This document shows positions 33,099-40,252 of a DNA stretch of 40,303 bases, in pieces. Origin of the DNA: Clostridia bacterium (GTDB lineage: Bacteria > Bacillota > Clostridia > Christensenellales > Borkfalkiaceae). The number at the start of each line of letters is the position of its first letter. Position 1 is the first letter of the stretch. The position numbers were made by a program, and so were the translations under genes. A model generated the notes under the pieces. The model searched no databases, was not told where the DNA came from, and worked only from the letters and a program-made list of their open reading frames with translations. The DNA is taken from assembly GCA_017505465.1 (NCBI GenBank), contig JAFVPE010000001.1, positions 1-40,303 of the forward strand, read 5' to 3'.

Positions 33099-35600
33099 TT
33101 ATTTGCTCTTCTTTACTTTCTTCGTTTTCGTTGCTTTCTTTGCATCCGCTTTCTTTTCAACGTCTTCCAACGTTTCATCGGAAGGCTTGATAAGAAGCAA
33201 GATGATGATAAGGATAAGCATTACTGCCGCAACCGAGAAGAGAATTACGGATACAAGGTTGTTCTTCAACCATTCCGTTTCGCCCTTGATAACGTCTGCC
33301 TTAGAGTCTACGATAACTACCTTGAAAGCCGACGTACGTGCAACAGTGGGAAGTTCCTTTTCCCAATAATCCGCAAGAACGAGATAGGTGCCTTCTTCCG
33401 CAGCCGTAAAGCTTGCGCTGCCAGACTTCTTCCATTCAAGCTTATTATCTCTATAAAGGTCTTTGCCGTTCGCGTCTTTATCGCCCTTTTGAATCTTTTC
33501 GTTGTATTCAGCAACTTCTTCAAAAGCCTTATTCAAGGCGGACTTTTCAACCTTTGCTTCCTTTGCTACCAATTCCTTATATACATCAAGGTAAAGTGCA
33601 AAATAGTCGCCCTTATAGGTGTCGTTTTGGCCTTCCGCCAAACGAGCCTTCACTGCGTCACCAAGTTCTTGATAGGTAACGTTTGCAAGGTGGTCTTGCG
33701 TTACGCCTGCAGGAAGATTTACTCTATAAAGTTGATATTCCGACTGTTGACTAGTTGCACCGACGATGGTTACACCTGAGAAGGAGAACGATTTGCCGAT
33801 AGTCTTCGTTTCTTTTACTTCGCTTTGCGTATCGCCTTGACCGTCTTTAACCTTCAAGCCTTGGTTAGCAATCGTGTACGTGAAGTAAGGAATTTCTTCG
33901 ATATCCCAAACGTTGCTCGTCGTAACGTCAACAAGTTCGCCGTCTTTGTTGTAATATTTCATCGCATTGCCTGCTTCGTCGCTTGCGATGATCTTGAACT
34001 CGTAAATACCCATCTTGGAAGCCGAAAGCTTCAAGTTGTTGTAAGACAAGTTGGTAGACGTTTGCGTGGAAGAGCTTGCCGTCTTGTAGCTGATCGAGAA
34101 GCGAAGGTTGCGATAACCGTTGTCGTCGCCAATCAACCAATCAAGCGAAGGGAAGTAGATGTATGCATTGCTGCCTGCATATACGCCTTCTGCCGCCTTT
34201 TTAAGCTCGTCGTTGTATTGTTTAACCTGCTTTTCAAGCTCCGTTTCTTCCGCCGTATCGGGCGTTTTGCTTTCATAATCGGTAACAACTACGTTGCTGC
34301 CCTTTTCACCGCTTGCATCCGCAACTGCGTTCAAGTACTTGTAGTAAGGGCTAGACTCATTTTTGCTTACGATGATATAATCCGTCGTAACAGCCGATTC
34401 ACCTTCGCCAAGCGTAATTGTTTTCAATGCGCTAGCTTGCGCATACCAAGCCAAATCATATTCGACTTTCTCATCACCTTCCGCCGTAAGGGAATCGTTG
34501 AAAGTGTTGTCGCCAAGCGTAATTTTAATGGATACGTATTCCGCGCCTTCTTCTTTATATACGGAGGTATATTTGTCTTCCGTGCCGGGTACGACATACG
34601 TGGTATCCATGAAATAGGTGGACGTCGTAAGCGTCTTATCGTAGTTAACTTTATCGTGCGTAGGATTGTACTGATAATACTTTTTGCTTTCCGTAAGACT
34701 GCTCGATTGCAATACGTCGATCTTTTCATAGTTGAGCGAGAATGCTGCACCGAGTTGGAAACCATTGATATCTTCGTTTACAACGAGTACGGGAGCTGCA
34801 GTATCTTTTACTTGTTTCGTCGTGTCGCCCGTAACGTTGTCAAATCTTTGTTTGTTGATTTCTTCAAGATATACGGTGGTCTTAGCGCCCTCTTCCGTTT
34901 CTGCCGTAATAGCAAGAGGGTACATTTTATTGTTCGTTTCGTTTACGTATTCTGCGAAGTTCGTTGCAATATGCGTGAATGAACCGATTTCCTTTGTTTC
35001 CGTACCAACCTTGATTTGCACGGCGTATTCGTCGTATGCTTGTTCTTTATCGCCGTTTGTATCAAACGTTTCACCTAACGAAATAGTGAACGTCTCACCT
35101 GTAGCGATGCTCGTTGCCGTGTAAGCTGCGGCATCTTCTTCCATACCGTCGGAAATAACCGCCGCGGAAATAACGCCGTTCTCGTTCTTCAACTTGATAA
35201 CGTTAACCGCTTTTTCATCTTCCGCTGCAACCGAAGACGTGCTTTCAACCGCAAAGCTCAAGGTCTTGAAATTGGTATCTTTAAGAGCGAAGCTCATCGA
35301 AAGATATCTTGCGCCTTCTTGCCCTTTTGCTTCATACCACTTGAAAGCCAAGTCGCGCTTAATGCGAGCATATTGTTCGTTGCCGAGCGTGAACATAGCC
35401 GTTTGATCGGCGTCGTCCCCTACTTTTTCTGCGCTAATTGCGCCATTGGAAACGAAAACGTCCGTCAATTTGTAGCTAACTGCCTCTGCTGCGGAAGTAT
35501 TCACCTTGTTGTTAAGCAAAAATGCGCCGCTTACCGCCGCGGACGTACAAAGCGCTCCTGCAAGGATTAAAGTAATAAGTTTCTTGTTCGTTTTCTTCAT
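33099..35600 (-). CDS. Large cell-surface protein with signal peptide and C-terminal membrane anchor
   Basis: 833 residues, family not recognised. A signal peptide (MKKTNKKLITLILAGALCTS, cleavage likely near residues 35-39, SAAEA) is followed by about 740 extracellular residues of beta-rich, Cys-free sequence with Ig-like or lectin-like features (SFALKDTNFKTLSFAVEST, MGIYEFKIIASDEAGNAM). A hydrophobic segment at about 780-804 (SVILFSVAAVMLILIIILLL) anchors it, and the last 29 residues are Lys-rich and cytoplasmic. There is no LPXTG motif. The stretch ASDEAGNAMKYYNKDGE is the kind seen in bacterial Ig-like modules. GAGG lies 9 nt upstream. It is a single-gene transcript. Confidence 0.88.
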   Translation of the reverse strand: MKKTNKKLITLILAGALCTSAAVSGAFLLNNKVNTSAAEAVSYKLTDVFVSNGAISAEKVGDDADQTAMFTLGNEQYARIKRDLAFKWYEAKGQEGARYLSMSFALKDTNFKTLSFAVESTSSVAAEDEKAVNVIKLKNENGVISAAVISDGMEEDAAAYTATSIATGETFTISLGETFDTNGDKEQAYDEYAVQIKVGTETKEIGSFTHIATNFAEYVNETNNKMYPLAITAETEEGAKTTVYLEEINKQRFDNVTGDTTKQVKDTAAPVLVVNEDINGFQLGAAFSLNYEKIDVLQSSSLTESKKYYQYNPTHDKVNYDKTLTTSTYFMDTTYVVPGTEDKYTSVYKEEGAEYVSIKITLGDNTFNDSLTAEGDEKVEYDLAWYAQASALKTITLGEGESAVTTDYIIVSKNESSPYYKYLNAVADASGEKGSNVVVTDYESKTPDTAEETELEKQVKQYNDELKKAAEGVYAGSNAYIYFPSLDWLIGDDNGYRNLRFSISYKTASSSTQTSTNLSYNNLKLSASKMGIYEFKIIASDEAGNAMKYYNKDGELVDVTTSNVWDIEEIPYFTYTIANQGLKVKDGQGDTQSEVKETKTIGKSFSFSGVTIVGATSQQSEYQLYRVNLPAGVTQDHLANVTYQELGDAVKARLAEGQNDTYKGDYFALYLDVYKELVAKEAKVEKSALNKAFEEVAEYNEKIQKGDKDANGKDLYRDNKLEWKKSGSASFTAAEEGTYLVLADYWEKELPTVARTSAFKVVIVDSKADVIKGETEWLKNNLVSVILFSVAAVMLILIIILLLIKPSDETLEDVEKKADAKKATKTKKVKKSK

Positions 35601-35659
35601 AAAACTTTGCCTCTTGGTTTTTACAAACTTTTGTATAGATTATAATACCGTACTTTACT

Positions 35660-35688
35660 ATTTTACACGCAAATGAAAGTTTTGTCAA
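35660..35688 (-). promoter_or_regulatory. Promoter of the surface protein gene
   Basis: On the minus strand TTGACA (35683-35688), 17 bp, TAAAAT (35660-35665). Confidence 0.8.
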
Positions 35689-35735
35689 TTGCATTTAGCG
35701 TGATTTTTTATTGTTTTCCGTTTTTTTGATAAATT

Positions 35736-36479
35736 TTACTTAATTTCAATCGCTTTTGACAAATCAAACGCTTTCCAAGGAATTTCCGACTCGGGCGGGC
35801 AAGCGATAAATTTCAAGCGCTCTTTCGTGATTGGATGCAAGAAGGACAAGGAATATGCCCAAAGCGCAAGCTTGCCTTTTTGCGCAAGCGGTCCGCCGTA
35901 ACGCATATCCCCGTAAATGGGATGGGAAATCCCTGCCATTTGCACGCGGATTTGGTGCGTTCTACCCGTATGCAAACGCACTTCTACAAGCGAATATTTG
36001 GTCTTATCTTCAACCACTTTATAGTCGAGCTCCGCGTACTTTGCACCTTCTTCCGACGGCGTGCAAATGTACACCATATTGTTGACGGTATTTTTACGCA
36101 AGTAGTTGCAAAGCGTTCCGCGTTCGGTGTCGGGCGTACCGCAAAGCACTGCAAGATATTTCTTCTCAAAATCCCCCGTCTGTAAGCCTTCGGTAAGGCG
36201 CGCCGCCGCCTTGCTCGTCTTGGCATACACCATAACGCCGCCCGTAGGTCTGTCCAAACGATGGACAAGCCCAACGTAGACGTTCCCCGGCTTATTGTAG
36301 CGCACTTTGATGTATCTCTTGATTTGATCGAGCAAATTATCGTCCTTGCTCTCGTCGGGACAGCAAGCCGTCATTTGCGGCTTTAATACGACGATAATAT
36401 GATTATCTTCGTAGAGAATTTCAAGTCCATTTTGTTCCGTTTCTTCGTTGGAAACGGGCGTTTCATTAATTTCCGTCAT
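35736..36479 (-). CDS. RluA-family pseudouridine synthase without S4 domain
   Basis: 247 residues. The catalytic motif is VHRLDRPTGGVMVYAKT with Asp76, and LHTGRTHQIRVQMAGISHPI is the second family motif. It begins close to the catalytic domain (LEILYEDNHIIVVLKP), so it has no N-terminal S4 domain, unlike the paralogue at 32182. The target is unknown. Start at 36479 (MTEINETP), with AGGAGG about 11 nt upstream, inside the end of the methyltransferase gene (14-nt overlap). An upstream GTG at 36503 is less likely. No terminator is obvious after the stop, where the next gene's promoter begins. Confidence 0.92.
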   Translation of the reverse strand: MTEINETPVSNEETEQNGLEILYEDNHIIVVLKPQMTACCPDESKDDNLLDQIKRYIKVRYNKPGNVYVGLVHRLDRPTGGVMVYAKTSKAAARLTEGLQTGDFEKKYLAVLCGTPDTERGTLCNYLRKNTVNNMVYICTPSEEGAKYAELDYKVVEDKTKYSLVEVRLHTGRTHQIRVQMAGISHPIYGDMRYGGPLAQKGKLALWAYSLSFLHPITKERLKFIACPPESEIPWKAFDLSKAIEIK

Positions 36480-37335
36480 TGACGAATATACCTCCTGCGC
36501 CACAAGGAAGAGCGATTCCCTCTTCCGTCTTGATACCCACCTCGTAAGCCTCCACTTTTCCGTGAAAACGCTTCAACGTAAGCTGCAAAATATTCTGCAA
36601 AACCATCGGTTGCAAGCCCGTCGTGTAGCTGTTGATCAACACGAAAAGCGGATTGTCGCAAAGCACTTGCGAGCAAAGCTCGACGAATTTATACAAGTCG
36701 TTTTCAATCTTCCACATCTCGCCGTTAGGGCCTCTGCCGTACGAGGGCGGATCCATAATAATCGCGTCGTACTTATTCCCCCTGCGAATTTCCCTTTGCA
36801 CGAACTTTAAGCAGTCGTCCACGATGTAGCGAATCCCCGTATCAATACCCGAAAGACGAGCGTTTTCGCCTGCTCTTTCGACCATTCCCTTCGCTGCGTC
36901 TACGTGCGTTACTTGCGCACCTGCCTTGGCGCAAGCCACCGTCGCACCGCCCGTGTAAGCAAAGAGATTGAGTACCTTAATCGGTCTGCCTGCATTCTTG
37001 ATGAGCTTGGTCATATACTCCCAATTCACCGCCTGCTCGGGAAAGAGCCCCGTGTGCTTAAAGCCCATGGGCTTGATTTTGAATTTTATATCAAGTTCTT
37101 CGTAGGAAATGTTCCATTCGTCGGGAATCGGCTTGAGCATCTTCCAACCGCCGCCGCCCTTTTCGCTACGTTTATAGTACGCATTGAGCTTTGGATATGC
37201 AAATAAGTCGATCTGTGCCGACCAAATCACCTGCGGATCGGGACGGAGCAAATACACGTCCTTCCAACGCTCAAGCTTATACCCATCGCCCGTTGCGATA
37301 ATGGAATAATCCTTCCAATTTTCGGAAATTTTCAT
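36466..37335 (-). CDS. Class I SAM-dependent methyltransferase (RlmI-like, COG1092 type)
   Basis: 289 residues. SAM-binding motif I is VLNLFAYTGGATVACAKAGA (about 121-140), followed by VDAAKGMVERAGENA. The catalytic loop DPPSYGRGP (195-203) is of the N/DPPY-F type found in nucleic-acid methyltransferases related to RlmI/RlmK, which make m5C or m2G in 23S rRNA. HTGLFPEQAVNWEYM before motif I is typical of the group. It lacks the N-terminal PUA domain of RlmI. Overlap with the pseudouridine synthase gene suggests a shared role in RNA modification. Confidence 0.88.
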   Translation of the reverse strand: MKISENWKDYSIIATGDGYKLERWKDVYLLRPDPQVIWSAQIDLFAYPKLNAYYKRSEKGGGGWKMLKPIPDEWNISYEELDIKFKIKPMGFKHTGLFPEQAVNWEYMTKLIKNAGRPIKVLNLFAYTGGATVACAKAGAQVTHVDAAKGMVERAGENARLSGIDTGIRYIVDDCLKFVQREIRRGNKYDAIIMDPPSYGRGPNGEMWKIENDLYKFVELCSQVLCDNPLFVLINSYTTGLQPMVLQNILQLTLKRFHGKVEAYEVGIKTEEGIALPCGAGGIFVNDGN

Positions 37336-37403
37336 ACCTTTGTATTCCTTCGTCCGTCCCCTTTTGGGCGCAAACGGACATAATACTGCAATTATACTTA
37401 TTT

Positions 37404-37432
37404 ATTATACCGCAAAAAAGATTTCTTGTAAA
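37404..37432 (-). promoter_or_regulatory. Promoter of the methyltransferase-pseudouridine synthase operon
   Basis: On the minus strand TTTACA (37427-37432), 17 bp, TATAAT (37404-37409). Confidence 0.8.
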
Positions 37433-37453
37433 GCGTTTTGAATATCTACGCAA

Positions 37454-37492
37454 AGAAAAAGAGCTTGCGTTTTTACTTTTCACGCAAACTCT
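37454..37492 (-). terminator. Terminator of the glutaminase-like gene
   Basis: On the minus strand AGAGTTTGCGT (37482-37492) pairs with ACGCAAGCTCT (37460-37470, one G-T pair), followed by TTTTCTTT. Confidence 0.85.
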
Positions 37493-37503
37493 TTCCTATT
37501 ATA

Positions 37504-39519
37504 TTATGAAAATGAAAGCAAAAAGAAAATAAAACAACCGCCCTGCGTTGTACGAGCTCGGAAATAGTGATACTCACCGCCAACCGTTTCAAACCAATCG
37601 GAAAACGGCACTCTATCGGGCGAGTTTTTCAAAAAATTATCGAGCTTTTCTACGAAAAGTCTTCGTTTTTCTTCGCAGTCCGTCAACGCCGCCGCCCAAA
37701 GCAGCCAATCGCTCTTGGTATAATCCTTACGGGAATCCAAAGGCGTTCCGTACTCGTTCATTCTTGCAATATAACAATCCACTTCCCTTTCAAACGTATC
37801 TTGCGAGAATAAACCAAGTTTCAACACCTTATCAAAGGCAAAATTGTATTTTAACGAGAAAGTGGAATCATCCGAATCCCAAGTAAGCGGAATATGCGCA
37901 TATTGCTTTCCAAACGTTTCGATTTCACTTGCATATTGCTCTGCAATTGCGCGGTATTTTTGATAATTTTCCGTATCCCCCACTGCTTTTGCGAGCTCTG
38001 CATATGCGCCGATCCCCACCGTCGCTTTGATGGCAAGGTTGATATTGTTCGCAAGATGCCCCGCAAAATCGTCCGTACAAAGTTGATTTTCGGGCTTCAA
38101 GCCGTATTCCACGAGATAGGTTACCCATTTTTCGCACAAATCCTTGCTATCCGCAAAGAAACGAATATCCCCGTCCCTTTGGAAACACGCACAAAACATG
38201 ATAATCATATCCGCACATTCTTCCACGGGCATTTGCATTTCATACGAATACGCGTCGAACGCAGCAGGGAATAAATAAATCGGGAAATGCGTTTGCACCA
38301 AACCGTTGGTATCTTTTCCAAAATCCCCGTGATAATGCGTTTTTTCCGTATTCAAGCCGTATACTTGACCGCAACAAGCGGGATACGTGCCAACGTCGTG
38401 CGGCGCGAAGTCATATGACCAAACGGGCATACGCGCAAACGTCAAAATCGGGCGAAGCATCCCCTTGACAAGCTCCGTATTATAGAAGAGAAACAACGGC
38501 ATAGACGGATAGGAAACGTCCACCGTGGCAATACAGCCGTTCGAGCCGTTTTCTTTTGAAAGGAATAAGGGTTTTCCGTCCTTGTCCTTGATCAGCTTAT
38601 GACCGCCTATACTTTGACGTAAAGAAGCAGTAAGAACGTTATAATAATGCTCGCCGTAATGCGCCGCCTTTTCCTTTAATTCTTTATCGAATGCGTCGAG
38701 CTTTGCCACGATTTTTCTACGATTGGCAATCCCTTCGCAAAGCGCGTCGAAAATCGTACGGTTTTCCAAATACCAACCCTTTTTATATTCACCGAAATAA
38801 TCAATGGATATCCCTTCGTCATAGGCAATCGCAAACGAGCCGACGCTCGCCCTATCCCAAGCGCCGATAAAGCGCTCTGCGCCTTCATAGGAAAACTCTT
38901 TTTCGTCTTTGGATAAATAGGCTTTGAGATCCTTATCATCCAAGAAGCAGGCTTGCTTGCCACCCACGTAGAAATAACCCCAATCCGCACCGATACAGTC
39001 TTCGTGATTAGAAAGCGGCAGCTGCCGTTTTAAACCGATAAAAGCCGCCTCACAATCCTCAAAAGGCACTACGCCCCCACGGACTTCCTTTGCTTGATTC
39101 TTTTCATTATACGCATTGTTACGATTGAGAAATACGGATATTTCCGCTTGCTCTGTGCCGTTTATCTCGTATTCCATATAGCAAACGGGCATGGACAAAA
39201 CATCCAAATCGTCCAACGGAAGAGGCGAAATAAAGCGTACTTTTAACGTTACACCATCGCAATCAAACGCATAGTCTGTGGAATATGCGGTAACGTCCAC
39301 GGAAAGCTGTTTTGCCTTTTTGACTCCGCAAGAACAAAAGTCTTGGGCATTCCCCAAAAAACAATACGTTTCCCCATTTACTTTCAAAAAGCCGTAGGTA
39401 GTTTTCGTTTCCCCGTACCAACTTTTTAAATTACTCTCGTTTAAGCAATCCGAAGCCGACCAAAGAGAAAAATTCGGATCTTTGATAAATATCGGATACA
39501 TCGGCAATTTTCTGTCCAT
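37504..39519 (-). CDS. GtaA/glutaminase-like protein (DUF4965/DUF1793 type)
   Basis: 671 residues. The C-terminal two thirds show the conserved core of the fungal glutaminase A family: NGCIATVDVSYPSMPLFLFY, FAPHDVGTYP, MPVEECADMIIM and CTDDFAGHLANNINLAIKAT. This part is an (alpha/alpha)6-like barrel; the N-terminal third is beta-rich. In bacteria the actual substrate is usually unknown and may be a glycan, so the name is a family label. There is no signal peptide, so the protein is cytoplasmic. Start at 39519 (MDRKLPMYPIFIKDPN) with GGAG 7 nt upstream; an ATG 18 nt earlier has none. Single-gene transcript. Confidence 0.85.
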   Translation of the reverse strand: MDRKLPMYPIFIKDPNFSLWSASDCLNESNLKSWYGETKTTYGFLKVNGETYCFLGNAQDFCSCGVKKAKQLSVDVTAYSTDYAFDCDGVTLKVRFISPLPLDDLDVLSMPVCYMEYEINGTEQAEISVFLNRNNAYNEKNQAKEVRGGVVPFEDCEAAFIGLKRQLPLSNHEDCIGADWGYFYVGGKQACFLDDKDLKAYLSKDEKEFSYEGAERFIGAWDRASVGSFAIAYDEGISIDYFGEYKKGWYLENRTIFDALCEGIANRRKIVAKLDAFDKELKEKAAHYGEHYYNVLTASLRQSIGGHKLIKDKDGKPLFLSKENGSNGCIATVDVSYPSMPLFLFYNTELVKGMLRPILTFARMPVWSYDFAPHDVGTYPACCGQVYGLNTEKTHYHGDFGKDTNGLVQTHFPIYLFPAAFDAYSYEMQMPVEECADMIIMFCACFQRDGDIRFFADSKDLCEKWVTYLVEYGLKPENQLCTDDFAGHLANNINLAIKATVGIGAYAELAKAVGDTENYQKYRAIAEQYASEIETFGKQYAHIPLTWDSDDSTFSLKYNFAFDKVLKLGLFSQDTFEREVDCYIARMNEYGTPLDSRKDYTKSDWLLWAAALTDCEEKRRLFVEKLDNFLKNSPDRVPFSDWFETVGGEYHYFRARTTQGGCFIFFLLSFS

Positions 39520-39554
39520 AGTTTTGCTCCTAATCACATTGTATGCGTAGATAC

Positions 39555-39583
39555 ATTATATCACGAAACGTCATAAATTGCAA
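39555..39583 (-). promoter_or_regulatory. Promoter of the glutaminase-like gene
   Basis: On the minus strand TTGCAA (39578-39583), 17 bp, TATAAT (39555-39560). Confidence 0.65.
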
Positions 39584-39654
39584 TAAAATTGAGAAAATAA
39601 AAAGCCCGAATTTTCAGTTTCAAAGGTTCGATTCTTCCACTGTATAGTTAGACT

Positions 39655-39674
39655 TCCGCCGTCGGAATTTTTTT
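39655..39674 (+). terminator. Short hairpin with T run
   Basis: TTCCG-CCGT-CGGAA followed by eight T on the plus strand. No plus-strand gene precedes it. It might end a further small transcript or insulate the small-RNA cluster. Stem is only five base pairs. Confidence 0.4.
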
Positions 39675-39693
39675 TACTTTTTTCGAAAAACTC

Positions 39694-39722
39694 TTGACTT
39701 TTTGCAAAATATCGCATATACT
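39694..39722 (+). promoter_or_regulatory. Promoter P1 of candidate small RNA 1
   Basis: TTGACT (39694-39699), 17 bp, TATACT (39717-39722). The 28-bp stretch from 39693 to 39720 is repeated at 39818-39845 with a single mismatch. Confidence 0.8.
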
Positions 39723-39728
39723 GTTATT

Positions 39729-39806
39729 GACTTGAAGTCAGAAACGAGTACTCGAGATCGTTTCAACCCGGGGCGACCACTAATGGGGTCCCGGTTTTTA
39801 TTTTTT
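39729..39806 (+). ncRNA. Candidate small RNA 1 (about 78 nt)
   Basis: The unit starts 7 nt after P1 and ends in a terminator. Structure: a 4-bp hairpin GACT/AGTC, a perfect 7-bp hairpin GAAACGA (39741-39747) / TCGTTTC (39758-39764) with a 10-nt loop GTACTCGAGA, then a GC-rich hairpin from AACC (39765) to GGTT (39796) followed by TTTATTTTTT. No reading frame of note. The 5' part GACTTGAAGTCAGAAAC resembles the leader of the tRNA transcript (GACTTGACGTCGAAAC at 15244). Confidence 0.6.
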
Positions 39807-39818
39807 ACCAAAAAATGC

Positions 39819-39847
39819 TTGACTTTTTGCAAAATATCGAATATAAT
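39819..39847 (+). promoter_or_regulatory. Promoter P2 of candidate small RNA 2
   Basis: TTGACT (39819-39824), 17 bp, TATAAT (39842-39847), near-copy of P1. Confidence 0.85.
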
Positions 39848-39853
39848 AAGTTC

Positions 39854-39918
39854 ATAAGATTTGCATTGACCTTGCATGCAAGGCACAGTCGAAAGGACGG
39901 AATTGCAAATCTTTTTTC
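39854..39918 (+). ncRNA. Candidate small RNA 2 (about 65 nt)
   Basis: The unit is closed by a 9-bp stem AGATTTGCA (39857-39865) / TGCAAATCT (39904-39912) whose 3' arm runs into six T, so the terminator is the outer stem of the whole RNA. Inside are a hairpin CCTTG-CATG-CAAGG (39870-39883) and the element GTCGAAAGGAC, giving a three-way-junction shape. No known RNA family was recognised. Confidence 0.6.
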
Positions 39919-40108
39919 ATTTTTTATTATTTTTTTCGTATCTTTCCTTCAAATCCTCAATAAATGTAAATCCTACGTACCCAAGAATTATCAAATCCAC
40001 TGGAACAAGCGAACAGATAAATATAAGTTTTCCGTTCTTTTTTAGAAAATCTTTAAATTTCCTTGACATTCCCTCTATCTTTTGATATAATGCACTTATA
40101 TAGCGCAT
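39917..40108 (-). CDS. Possible small single-span membrane protein
   Basis: 63 codons from ATG 40108 (AGGA 5 nt upstream), or 50 from ATG 40069. The middle is a hydrophobic helix (LIFICSLVPVDLIILGYVGF) between Lys-rich ends (KFKDFLKKNGK and ERYEKNNKK), a layout seen in type I toxin peptides and in other small membrane proteins. No minus-strand promoter was found, and the frame stays open upstream through structured DNA, which argues for caution. Promoter P3 and the start of small RNA 3 lie antisense to its 5' end. Confidence 0.3.
   Translation of the reverse strand: MRYISALYQKIEGMSRKFKDFLKKNGKLIFICSLVPVDLIILGYVGFTFIEDLKERYEKNNKK
40063..40091 (+). promoter_or_regulatory. Promoter P3 of candidate small RNA 3
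   Basis: Full consensus TTGACA (40063-40068), 17 bp, TATAAT (40086-40091). Confidence 0.88.
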
Positions 40109-40168
40109 AGACATCCTGTCTTGTAAGTCGGTTAGGTAGCACGAGCAATTATTGCTCGTGCATTTTTT
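40098..40168 (+). ncRNA. Candidate small RNA 3 (about 71 nt)
   Basis: Starts 7 nt after P3 and ends in a strong terminator: a perfect 10-bp stem GCACGAGCAA (40139-40148) / TTGCTCGTGC (40152-40161) and six T. The 5' part has a small hairpin GACA-TCC-TGTC. It may be a free small RNA or an attenuated leader of something to the right. Confidence 0.55.
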
Positions 40169-40229
40169 ATGGTCGTCTGCCGTCCCCCAAACCCTCTTTT
40201 TGATAATCTTTCCTGATAAGGTCACCACG

Positions 40230-40252
40230 AAAAAAGCCACCCTCAGGGTGGC
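40230..40252 (-). terminator. Minus-strand terminator of a unit outside the window
   Basis: On the minus strand GCCACCC-TGA-GGGTGGC followed by six T, framed by an outer pair ACCACGA / TCGTGGT (40224-40230 and 40254-40260). It implies a minus-strand transcript entering from beyond 40303. Confidence 0.7.

Larger units (their letters stand above)
39693..39845. repeat. 28-bp direct repeat carrying two promoters, 125 bp apart
   Basis: Copies at 39693-39720 and 39818-39845 match from CTTGACTTTTTGCAAAATAT through TCG, one mismatch (C/A), and ATATA. Both include a -35 box, the whole spacer and most of the -10 box. Confidence 0.9.

Noticed and set aside
36479..36503. Longer N-terminus for the pseudouridine synthase at 35736
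   Set aside because: The GTG start would place the AGGAGG ribosome site inside the coding region; the ATG at 36479 uses that site.
39605..39660. tRNA-like fragment (GGTTCGATTC resembling a T-arm)
   Set aside because: The flanking bases do not form a T-stem or acceptor stem and no anticodon arm is present; probably chance, or too decayed to call.
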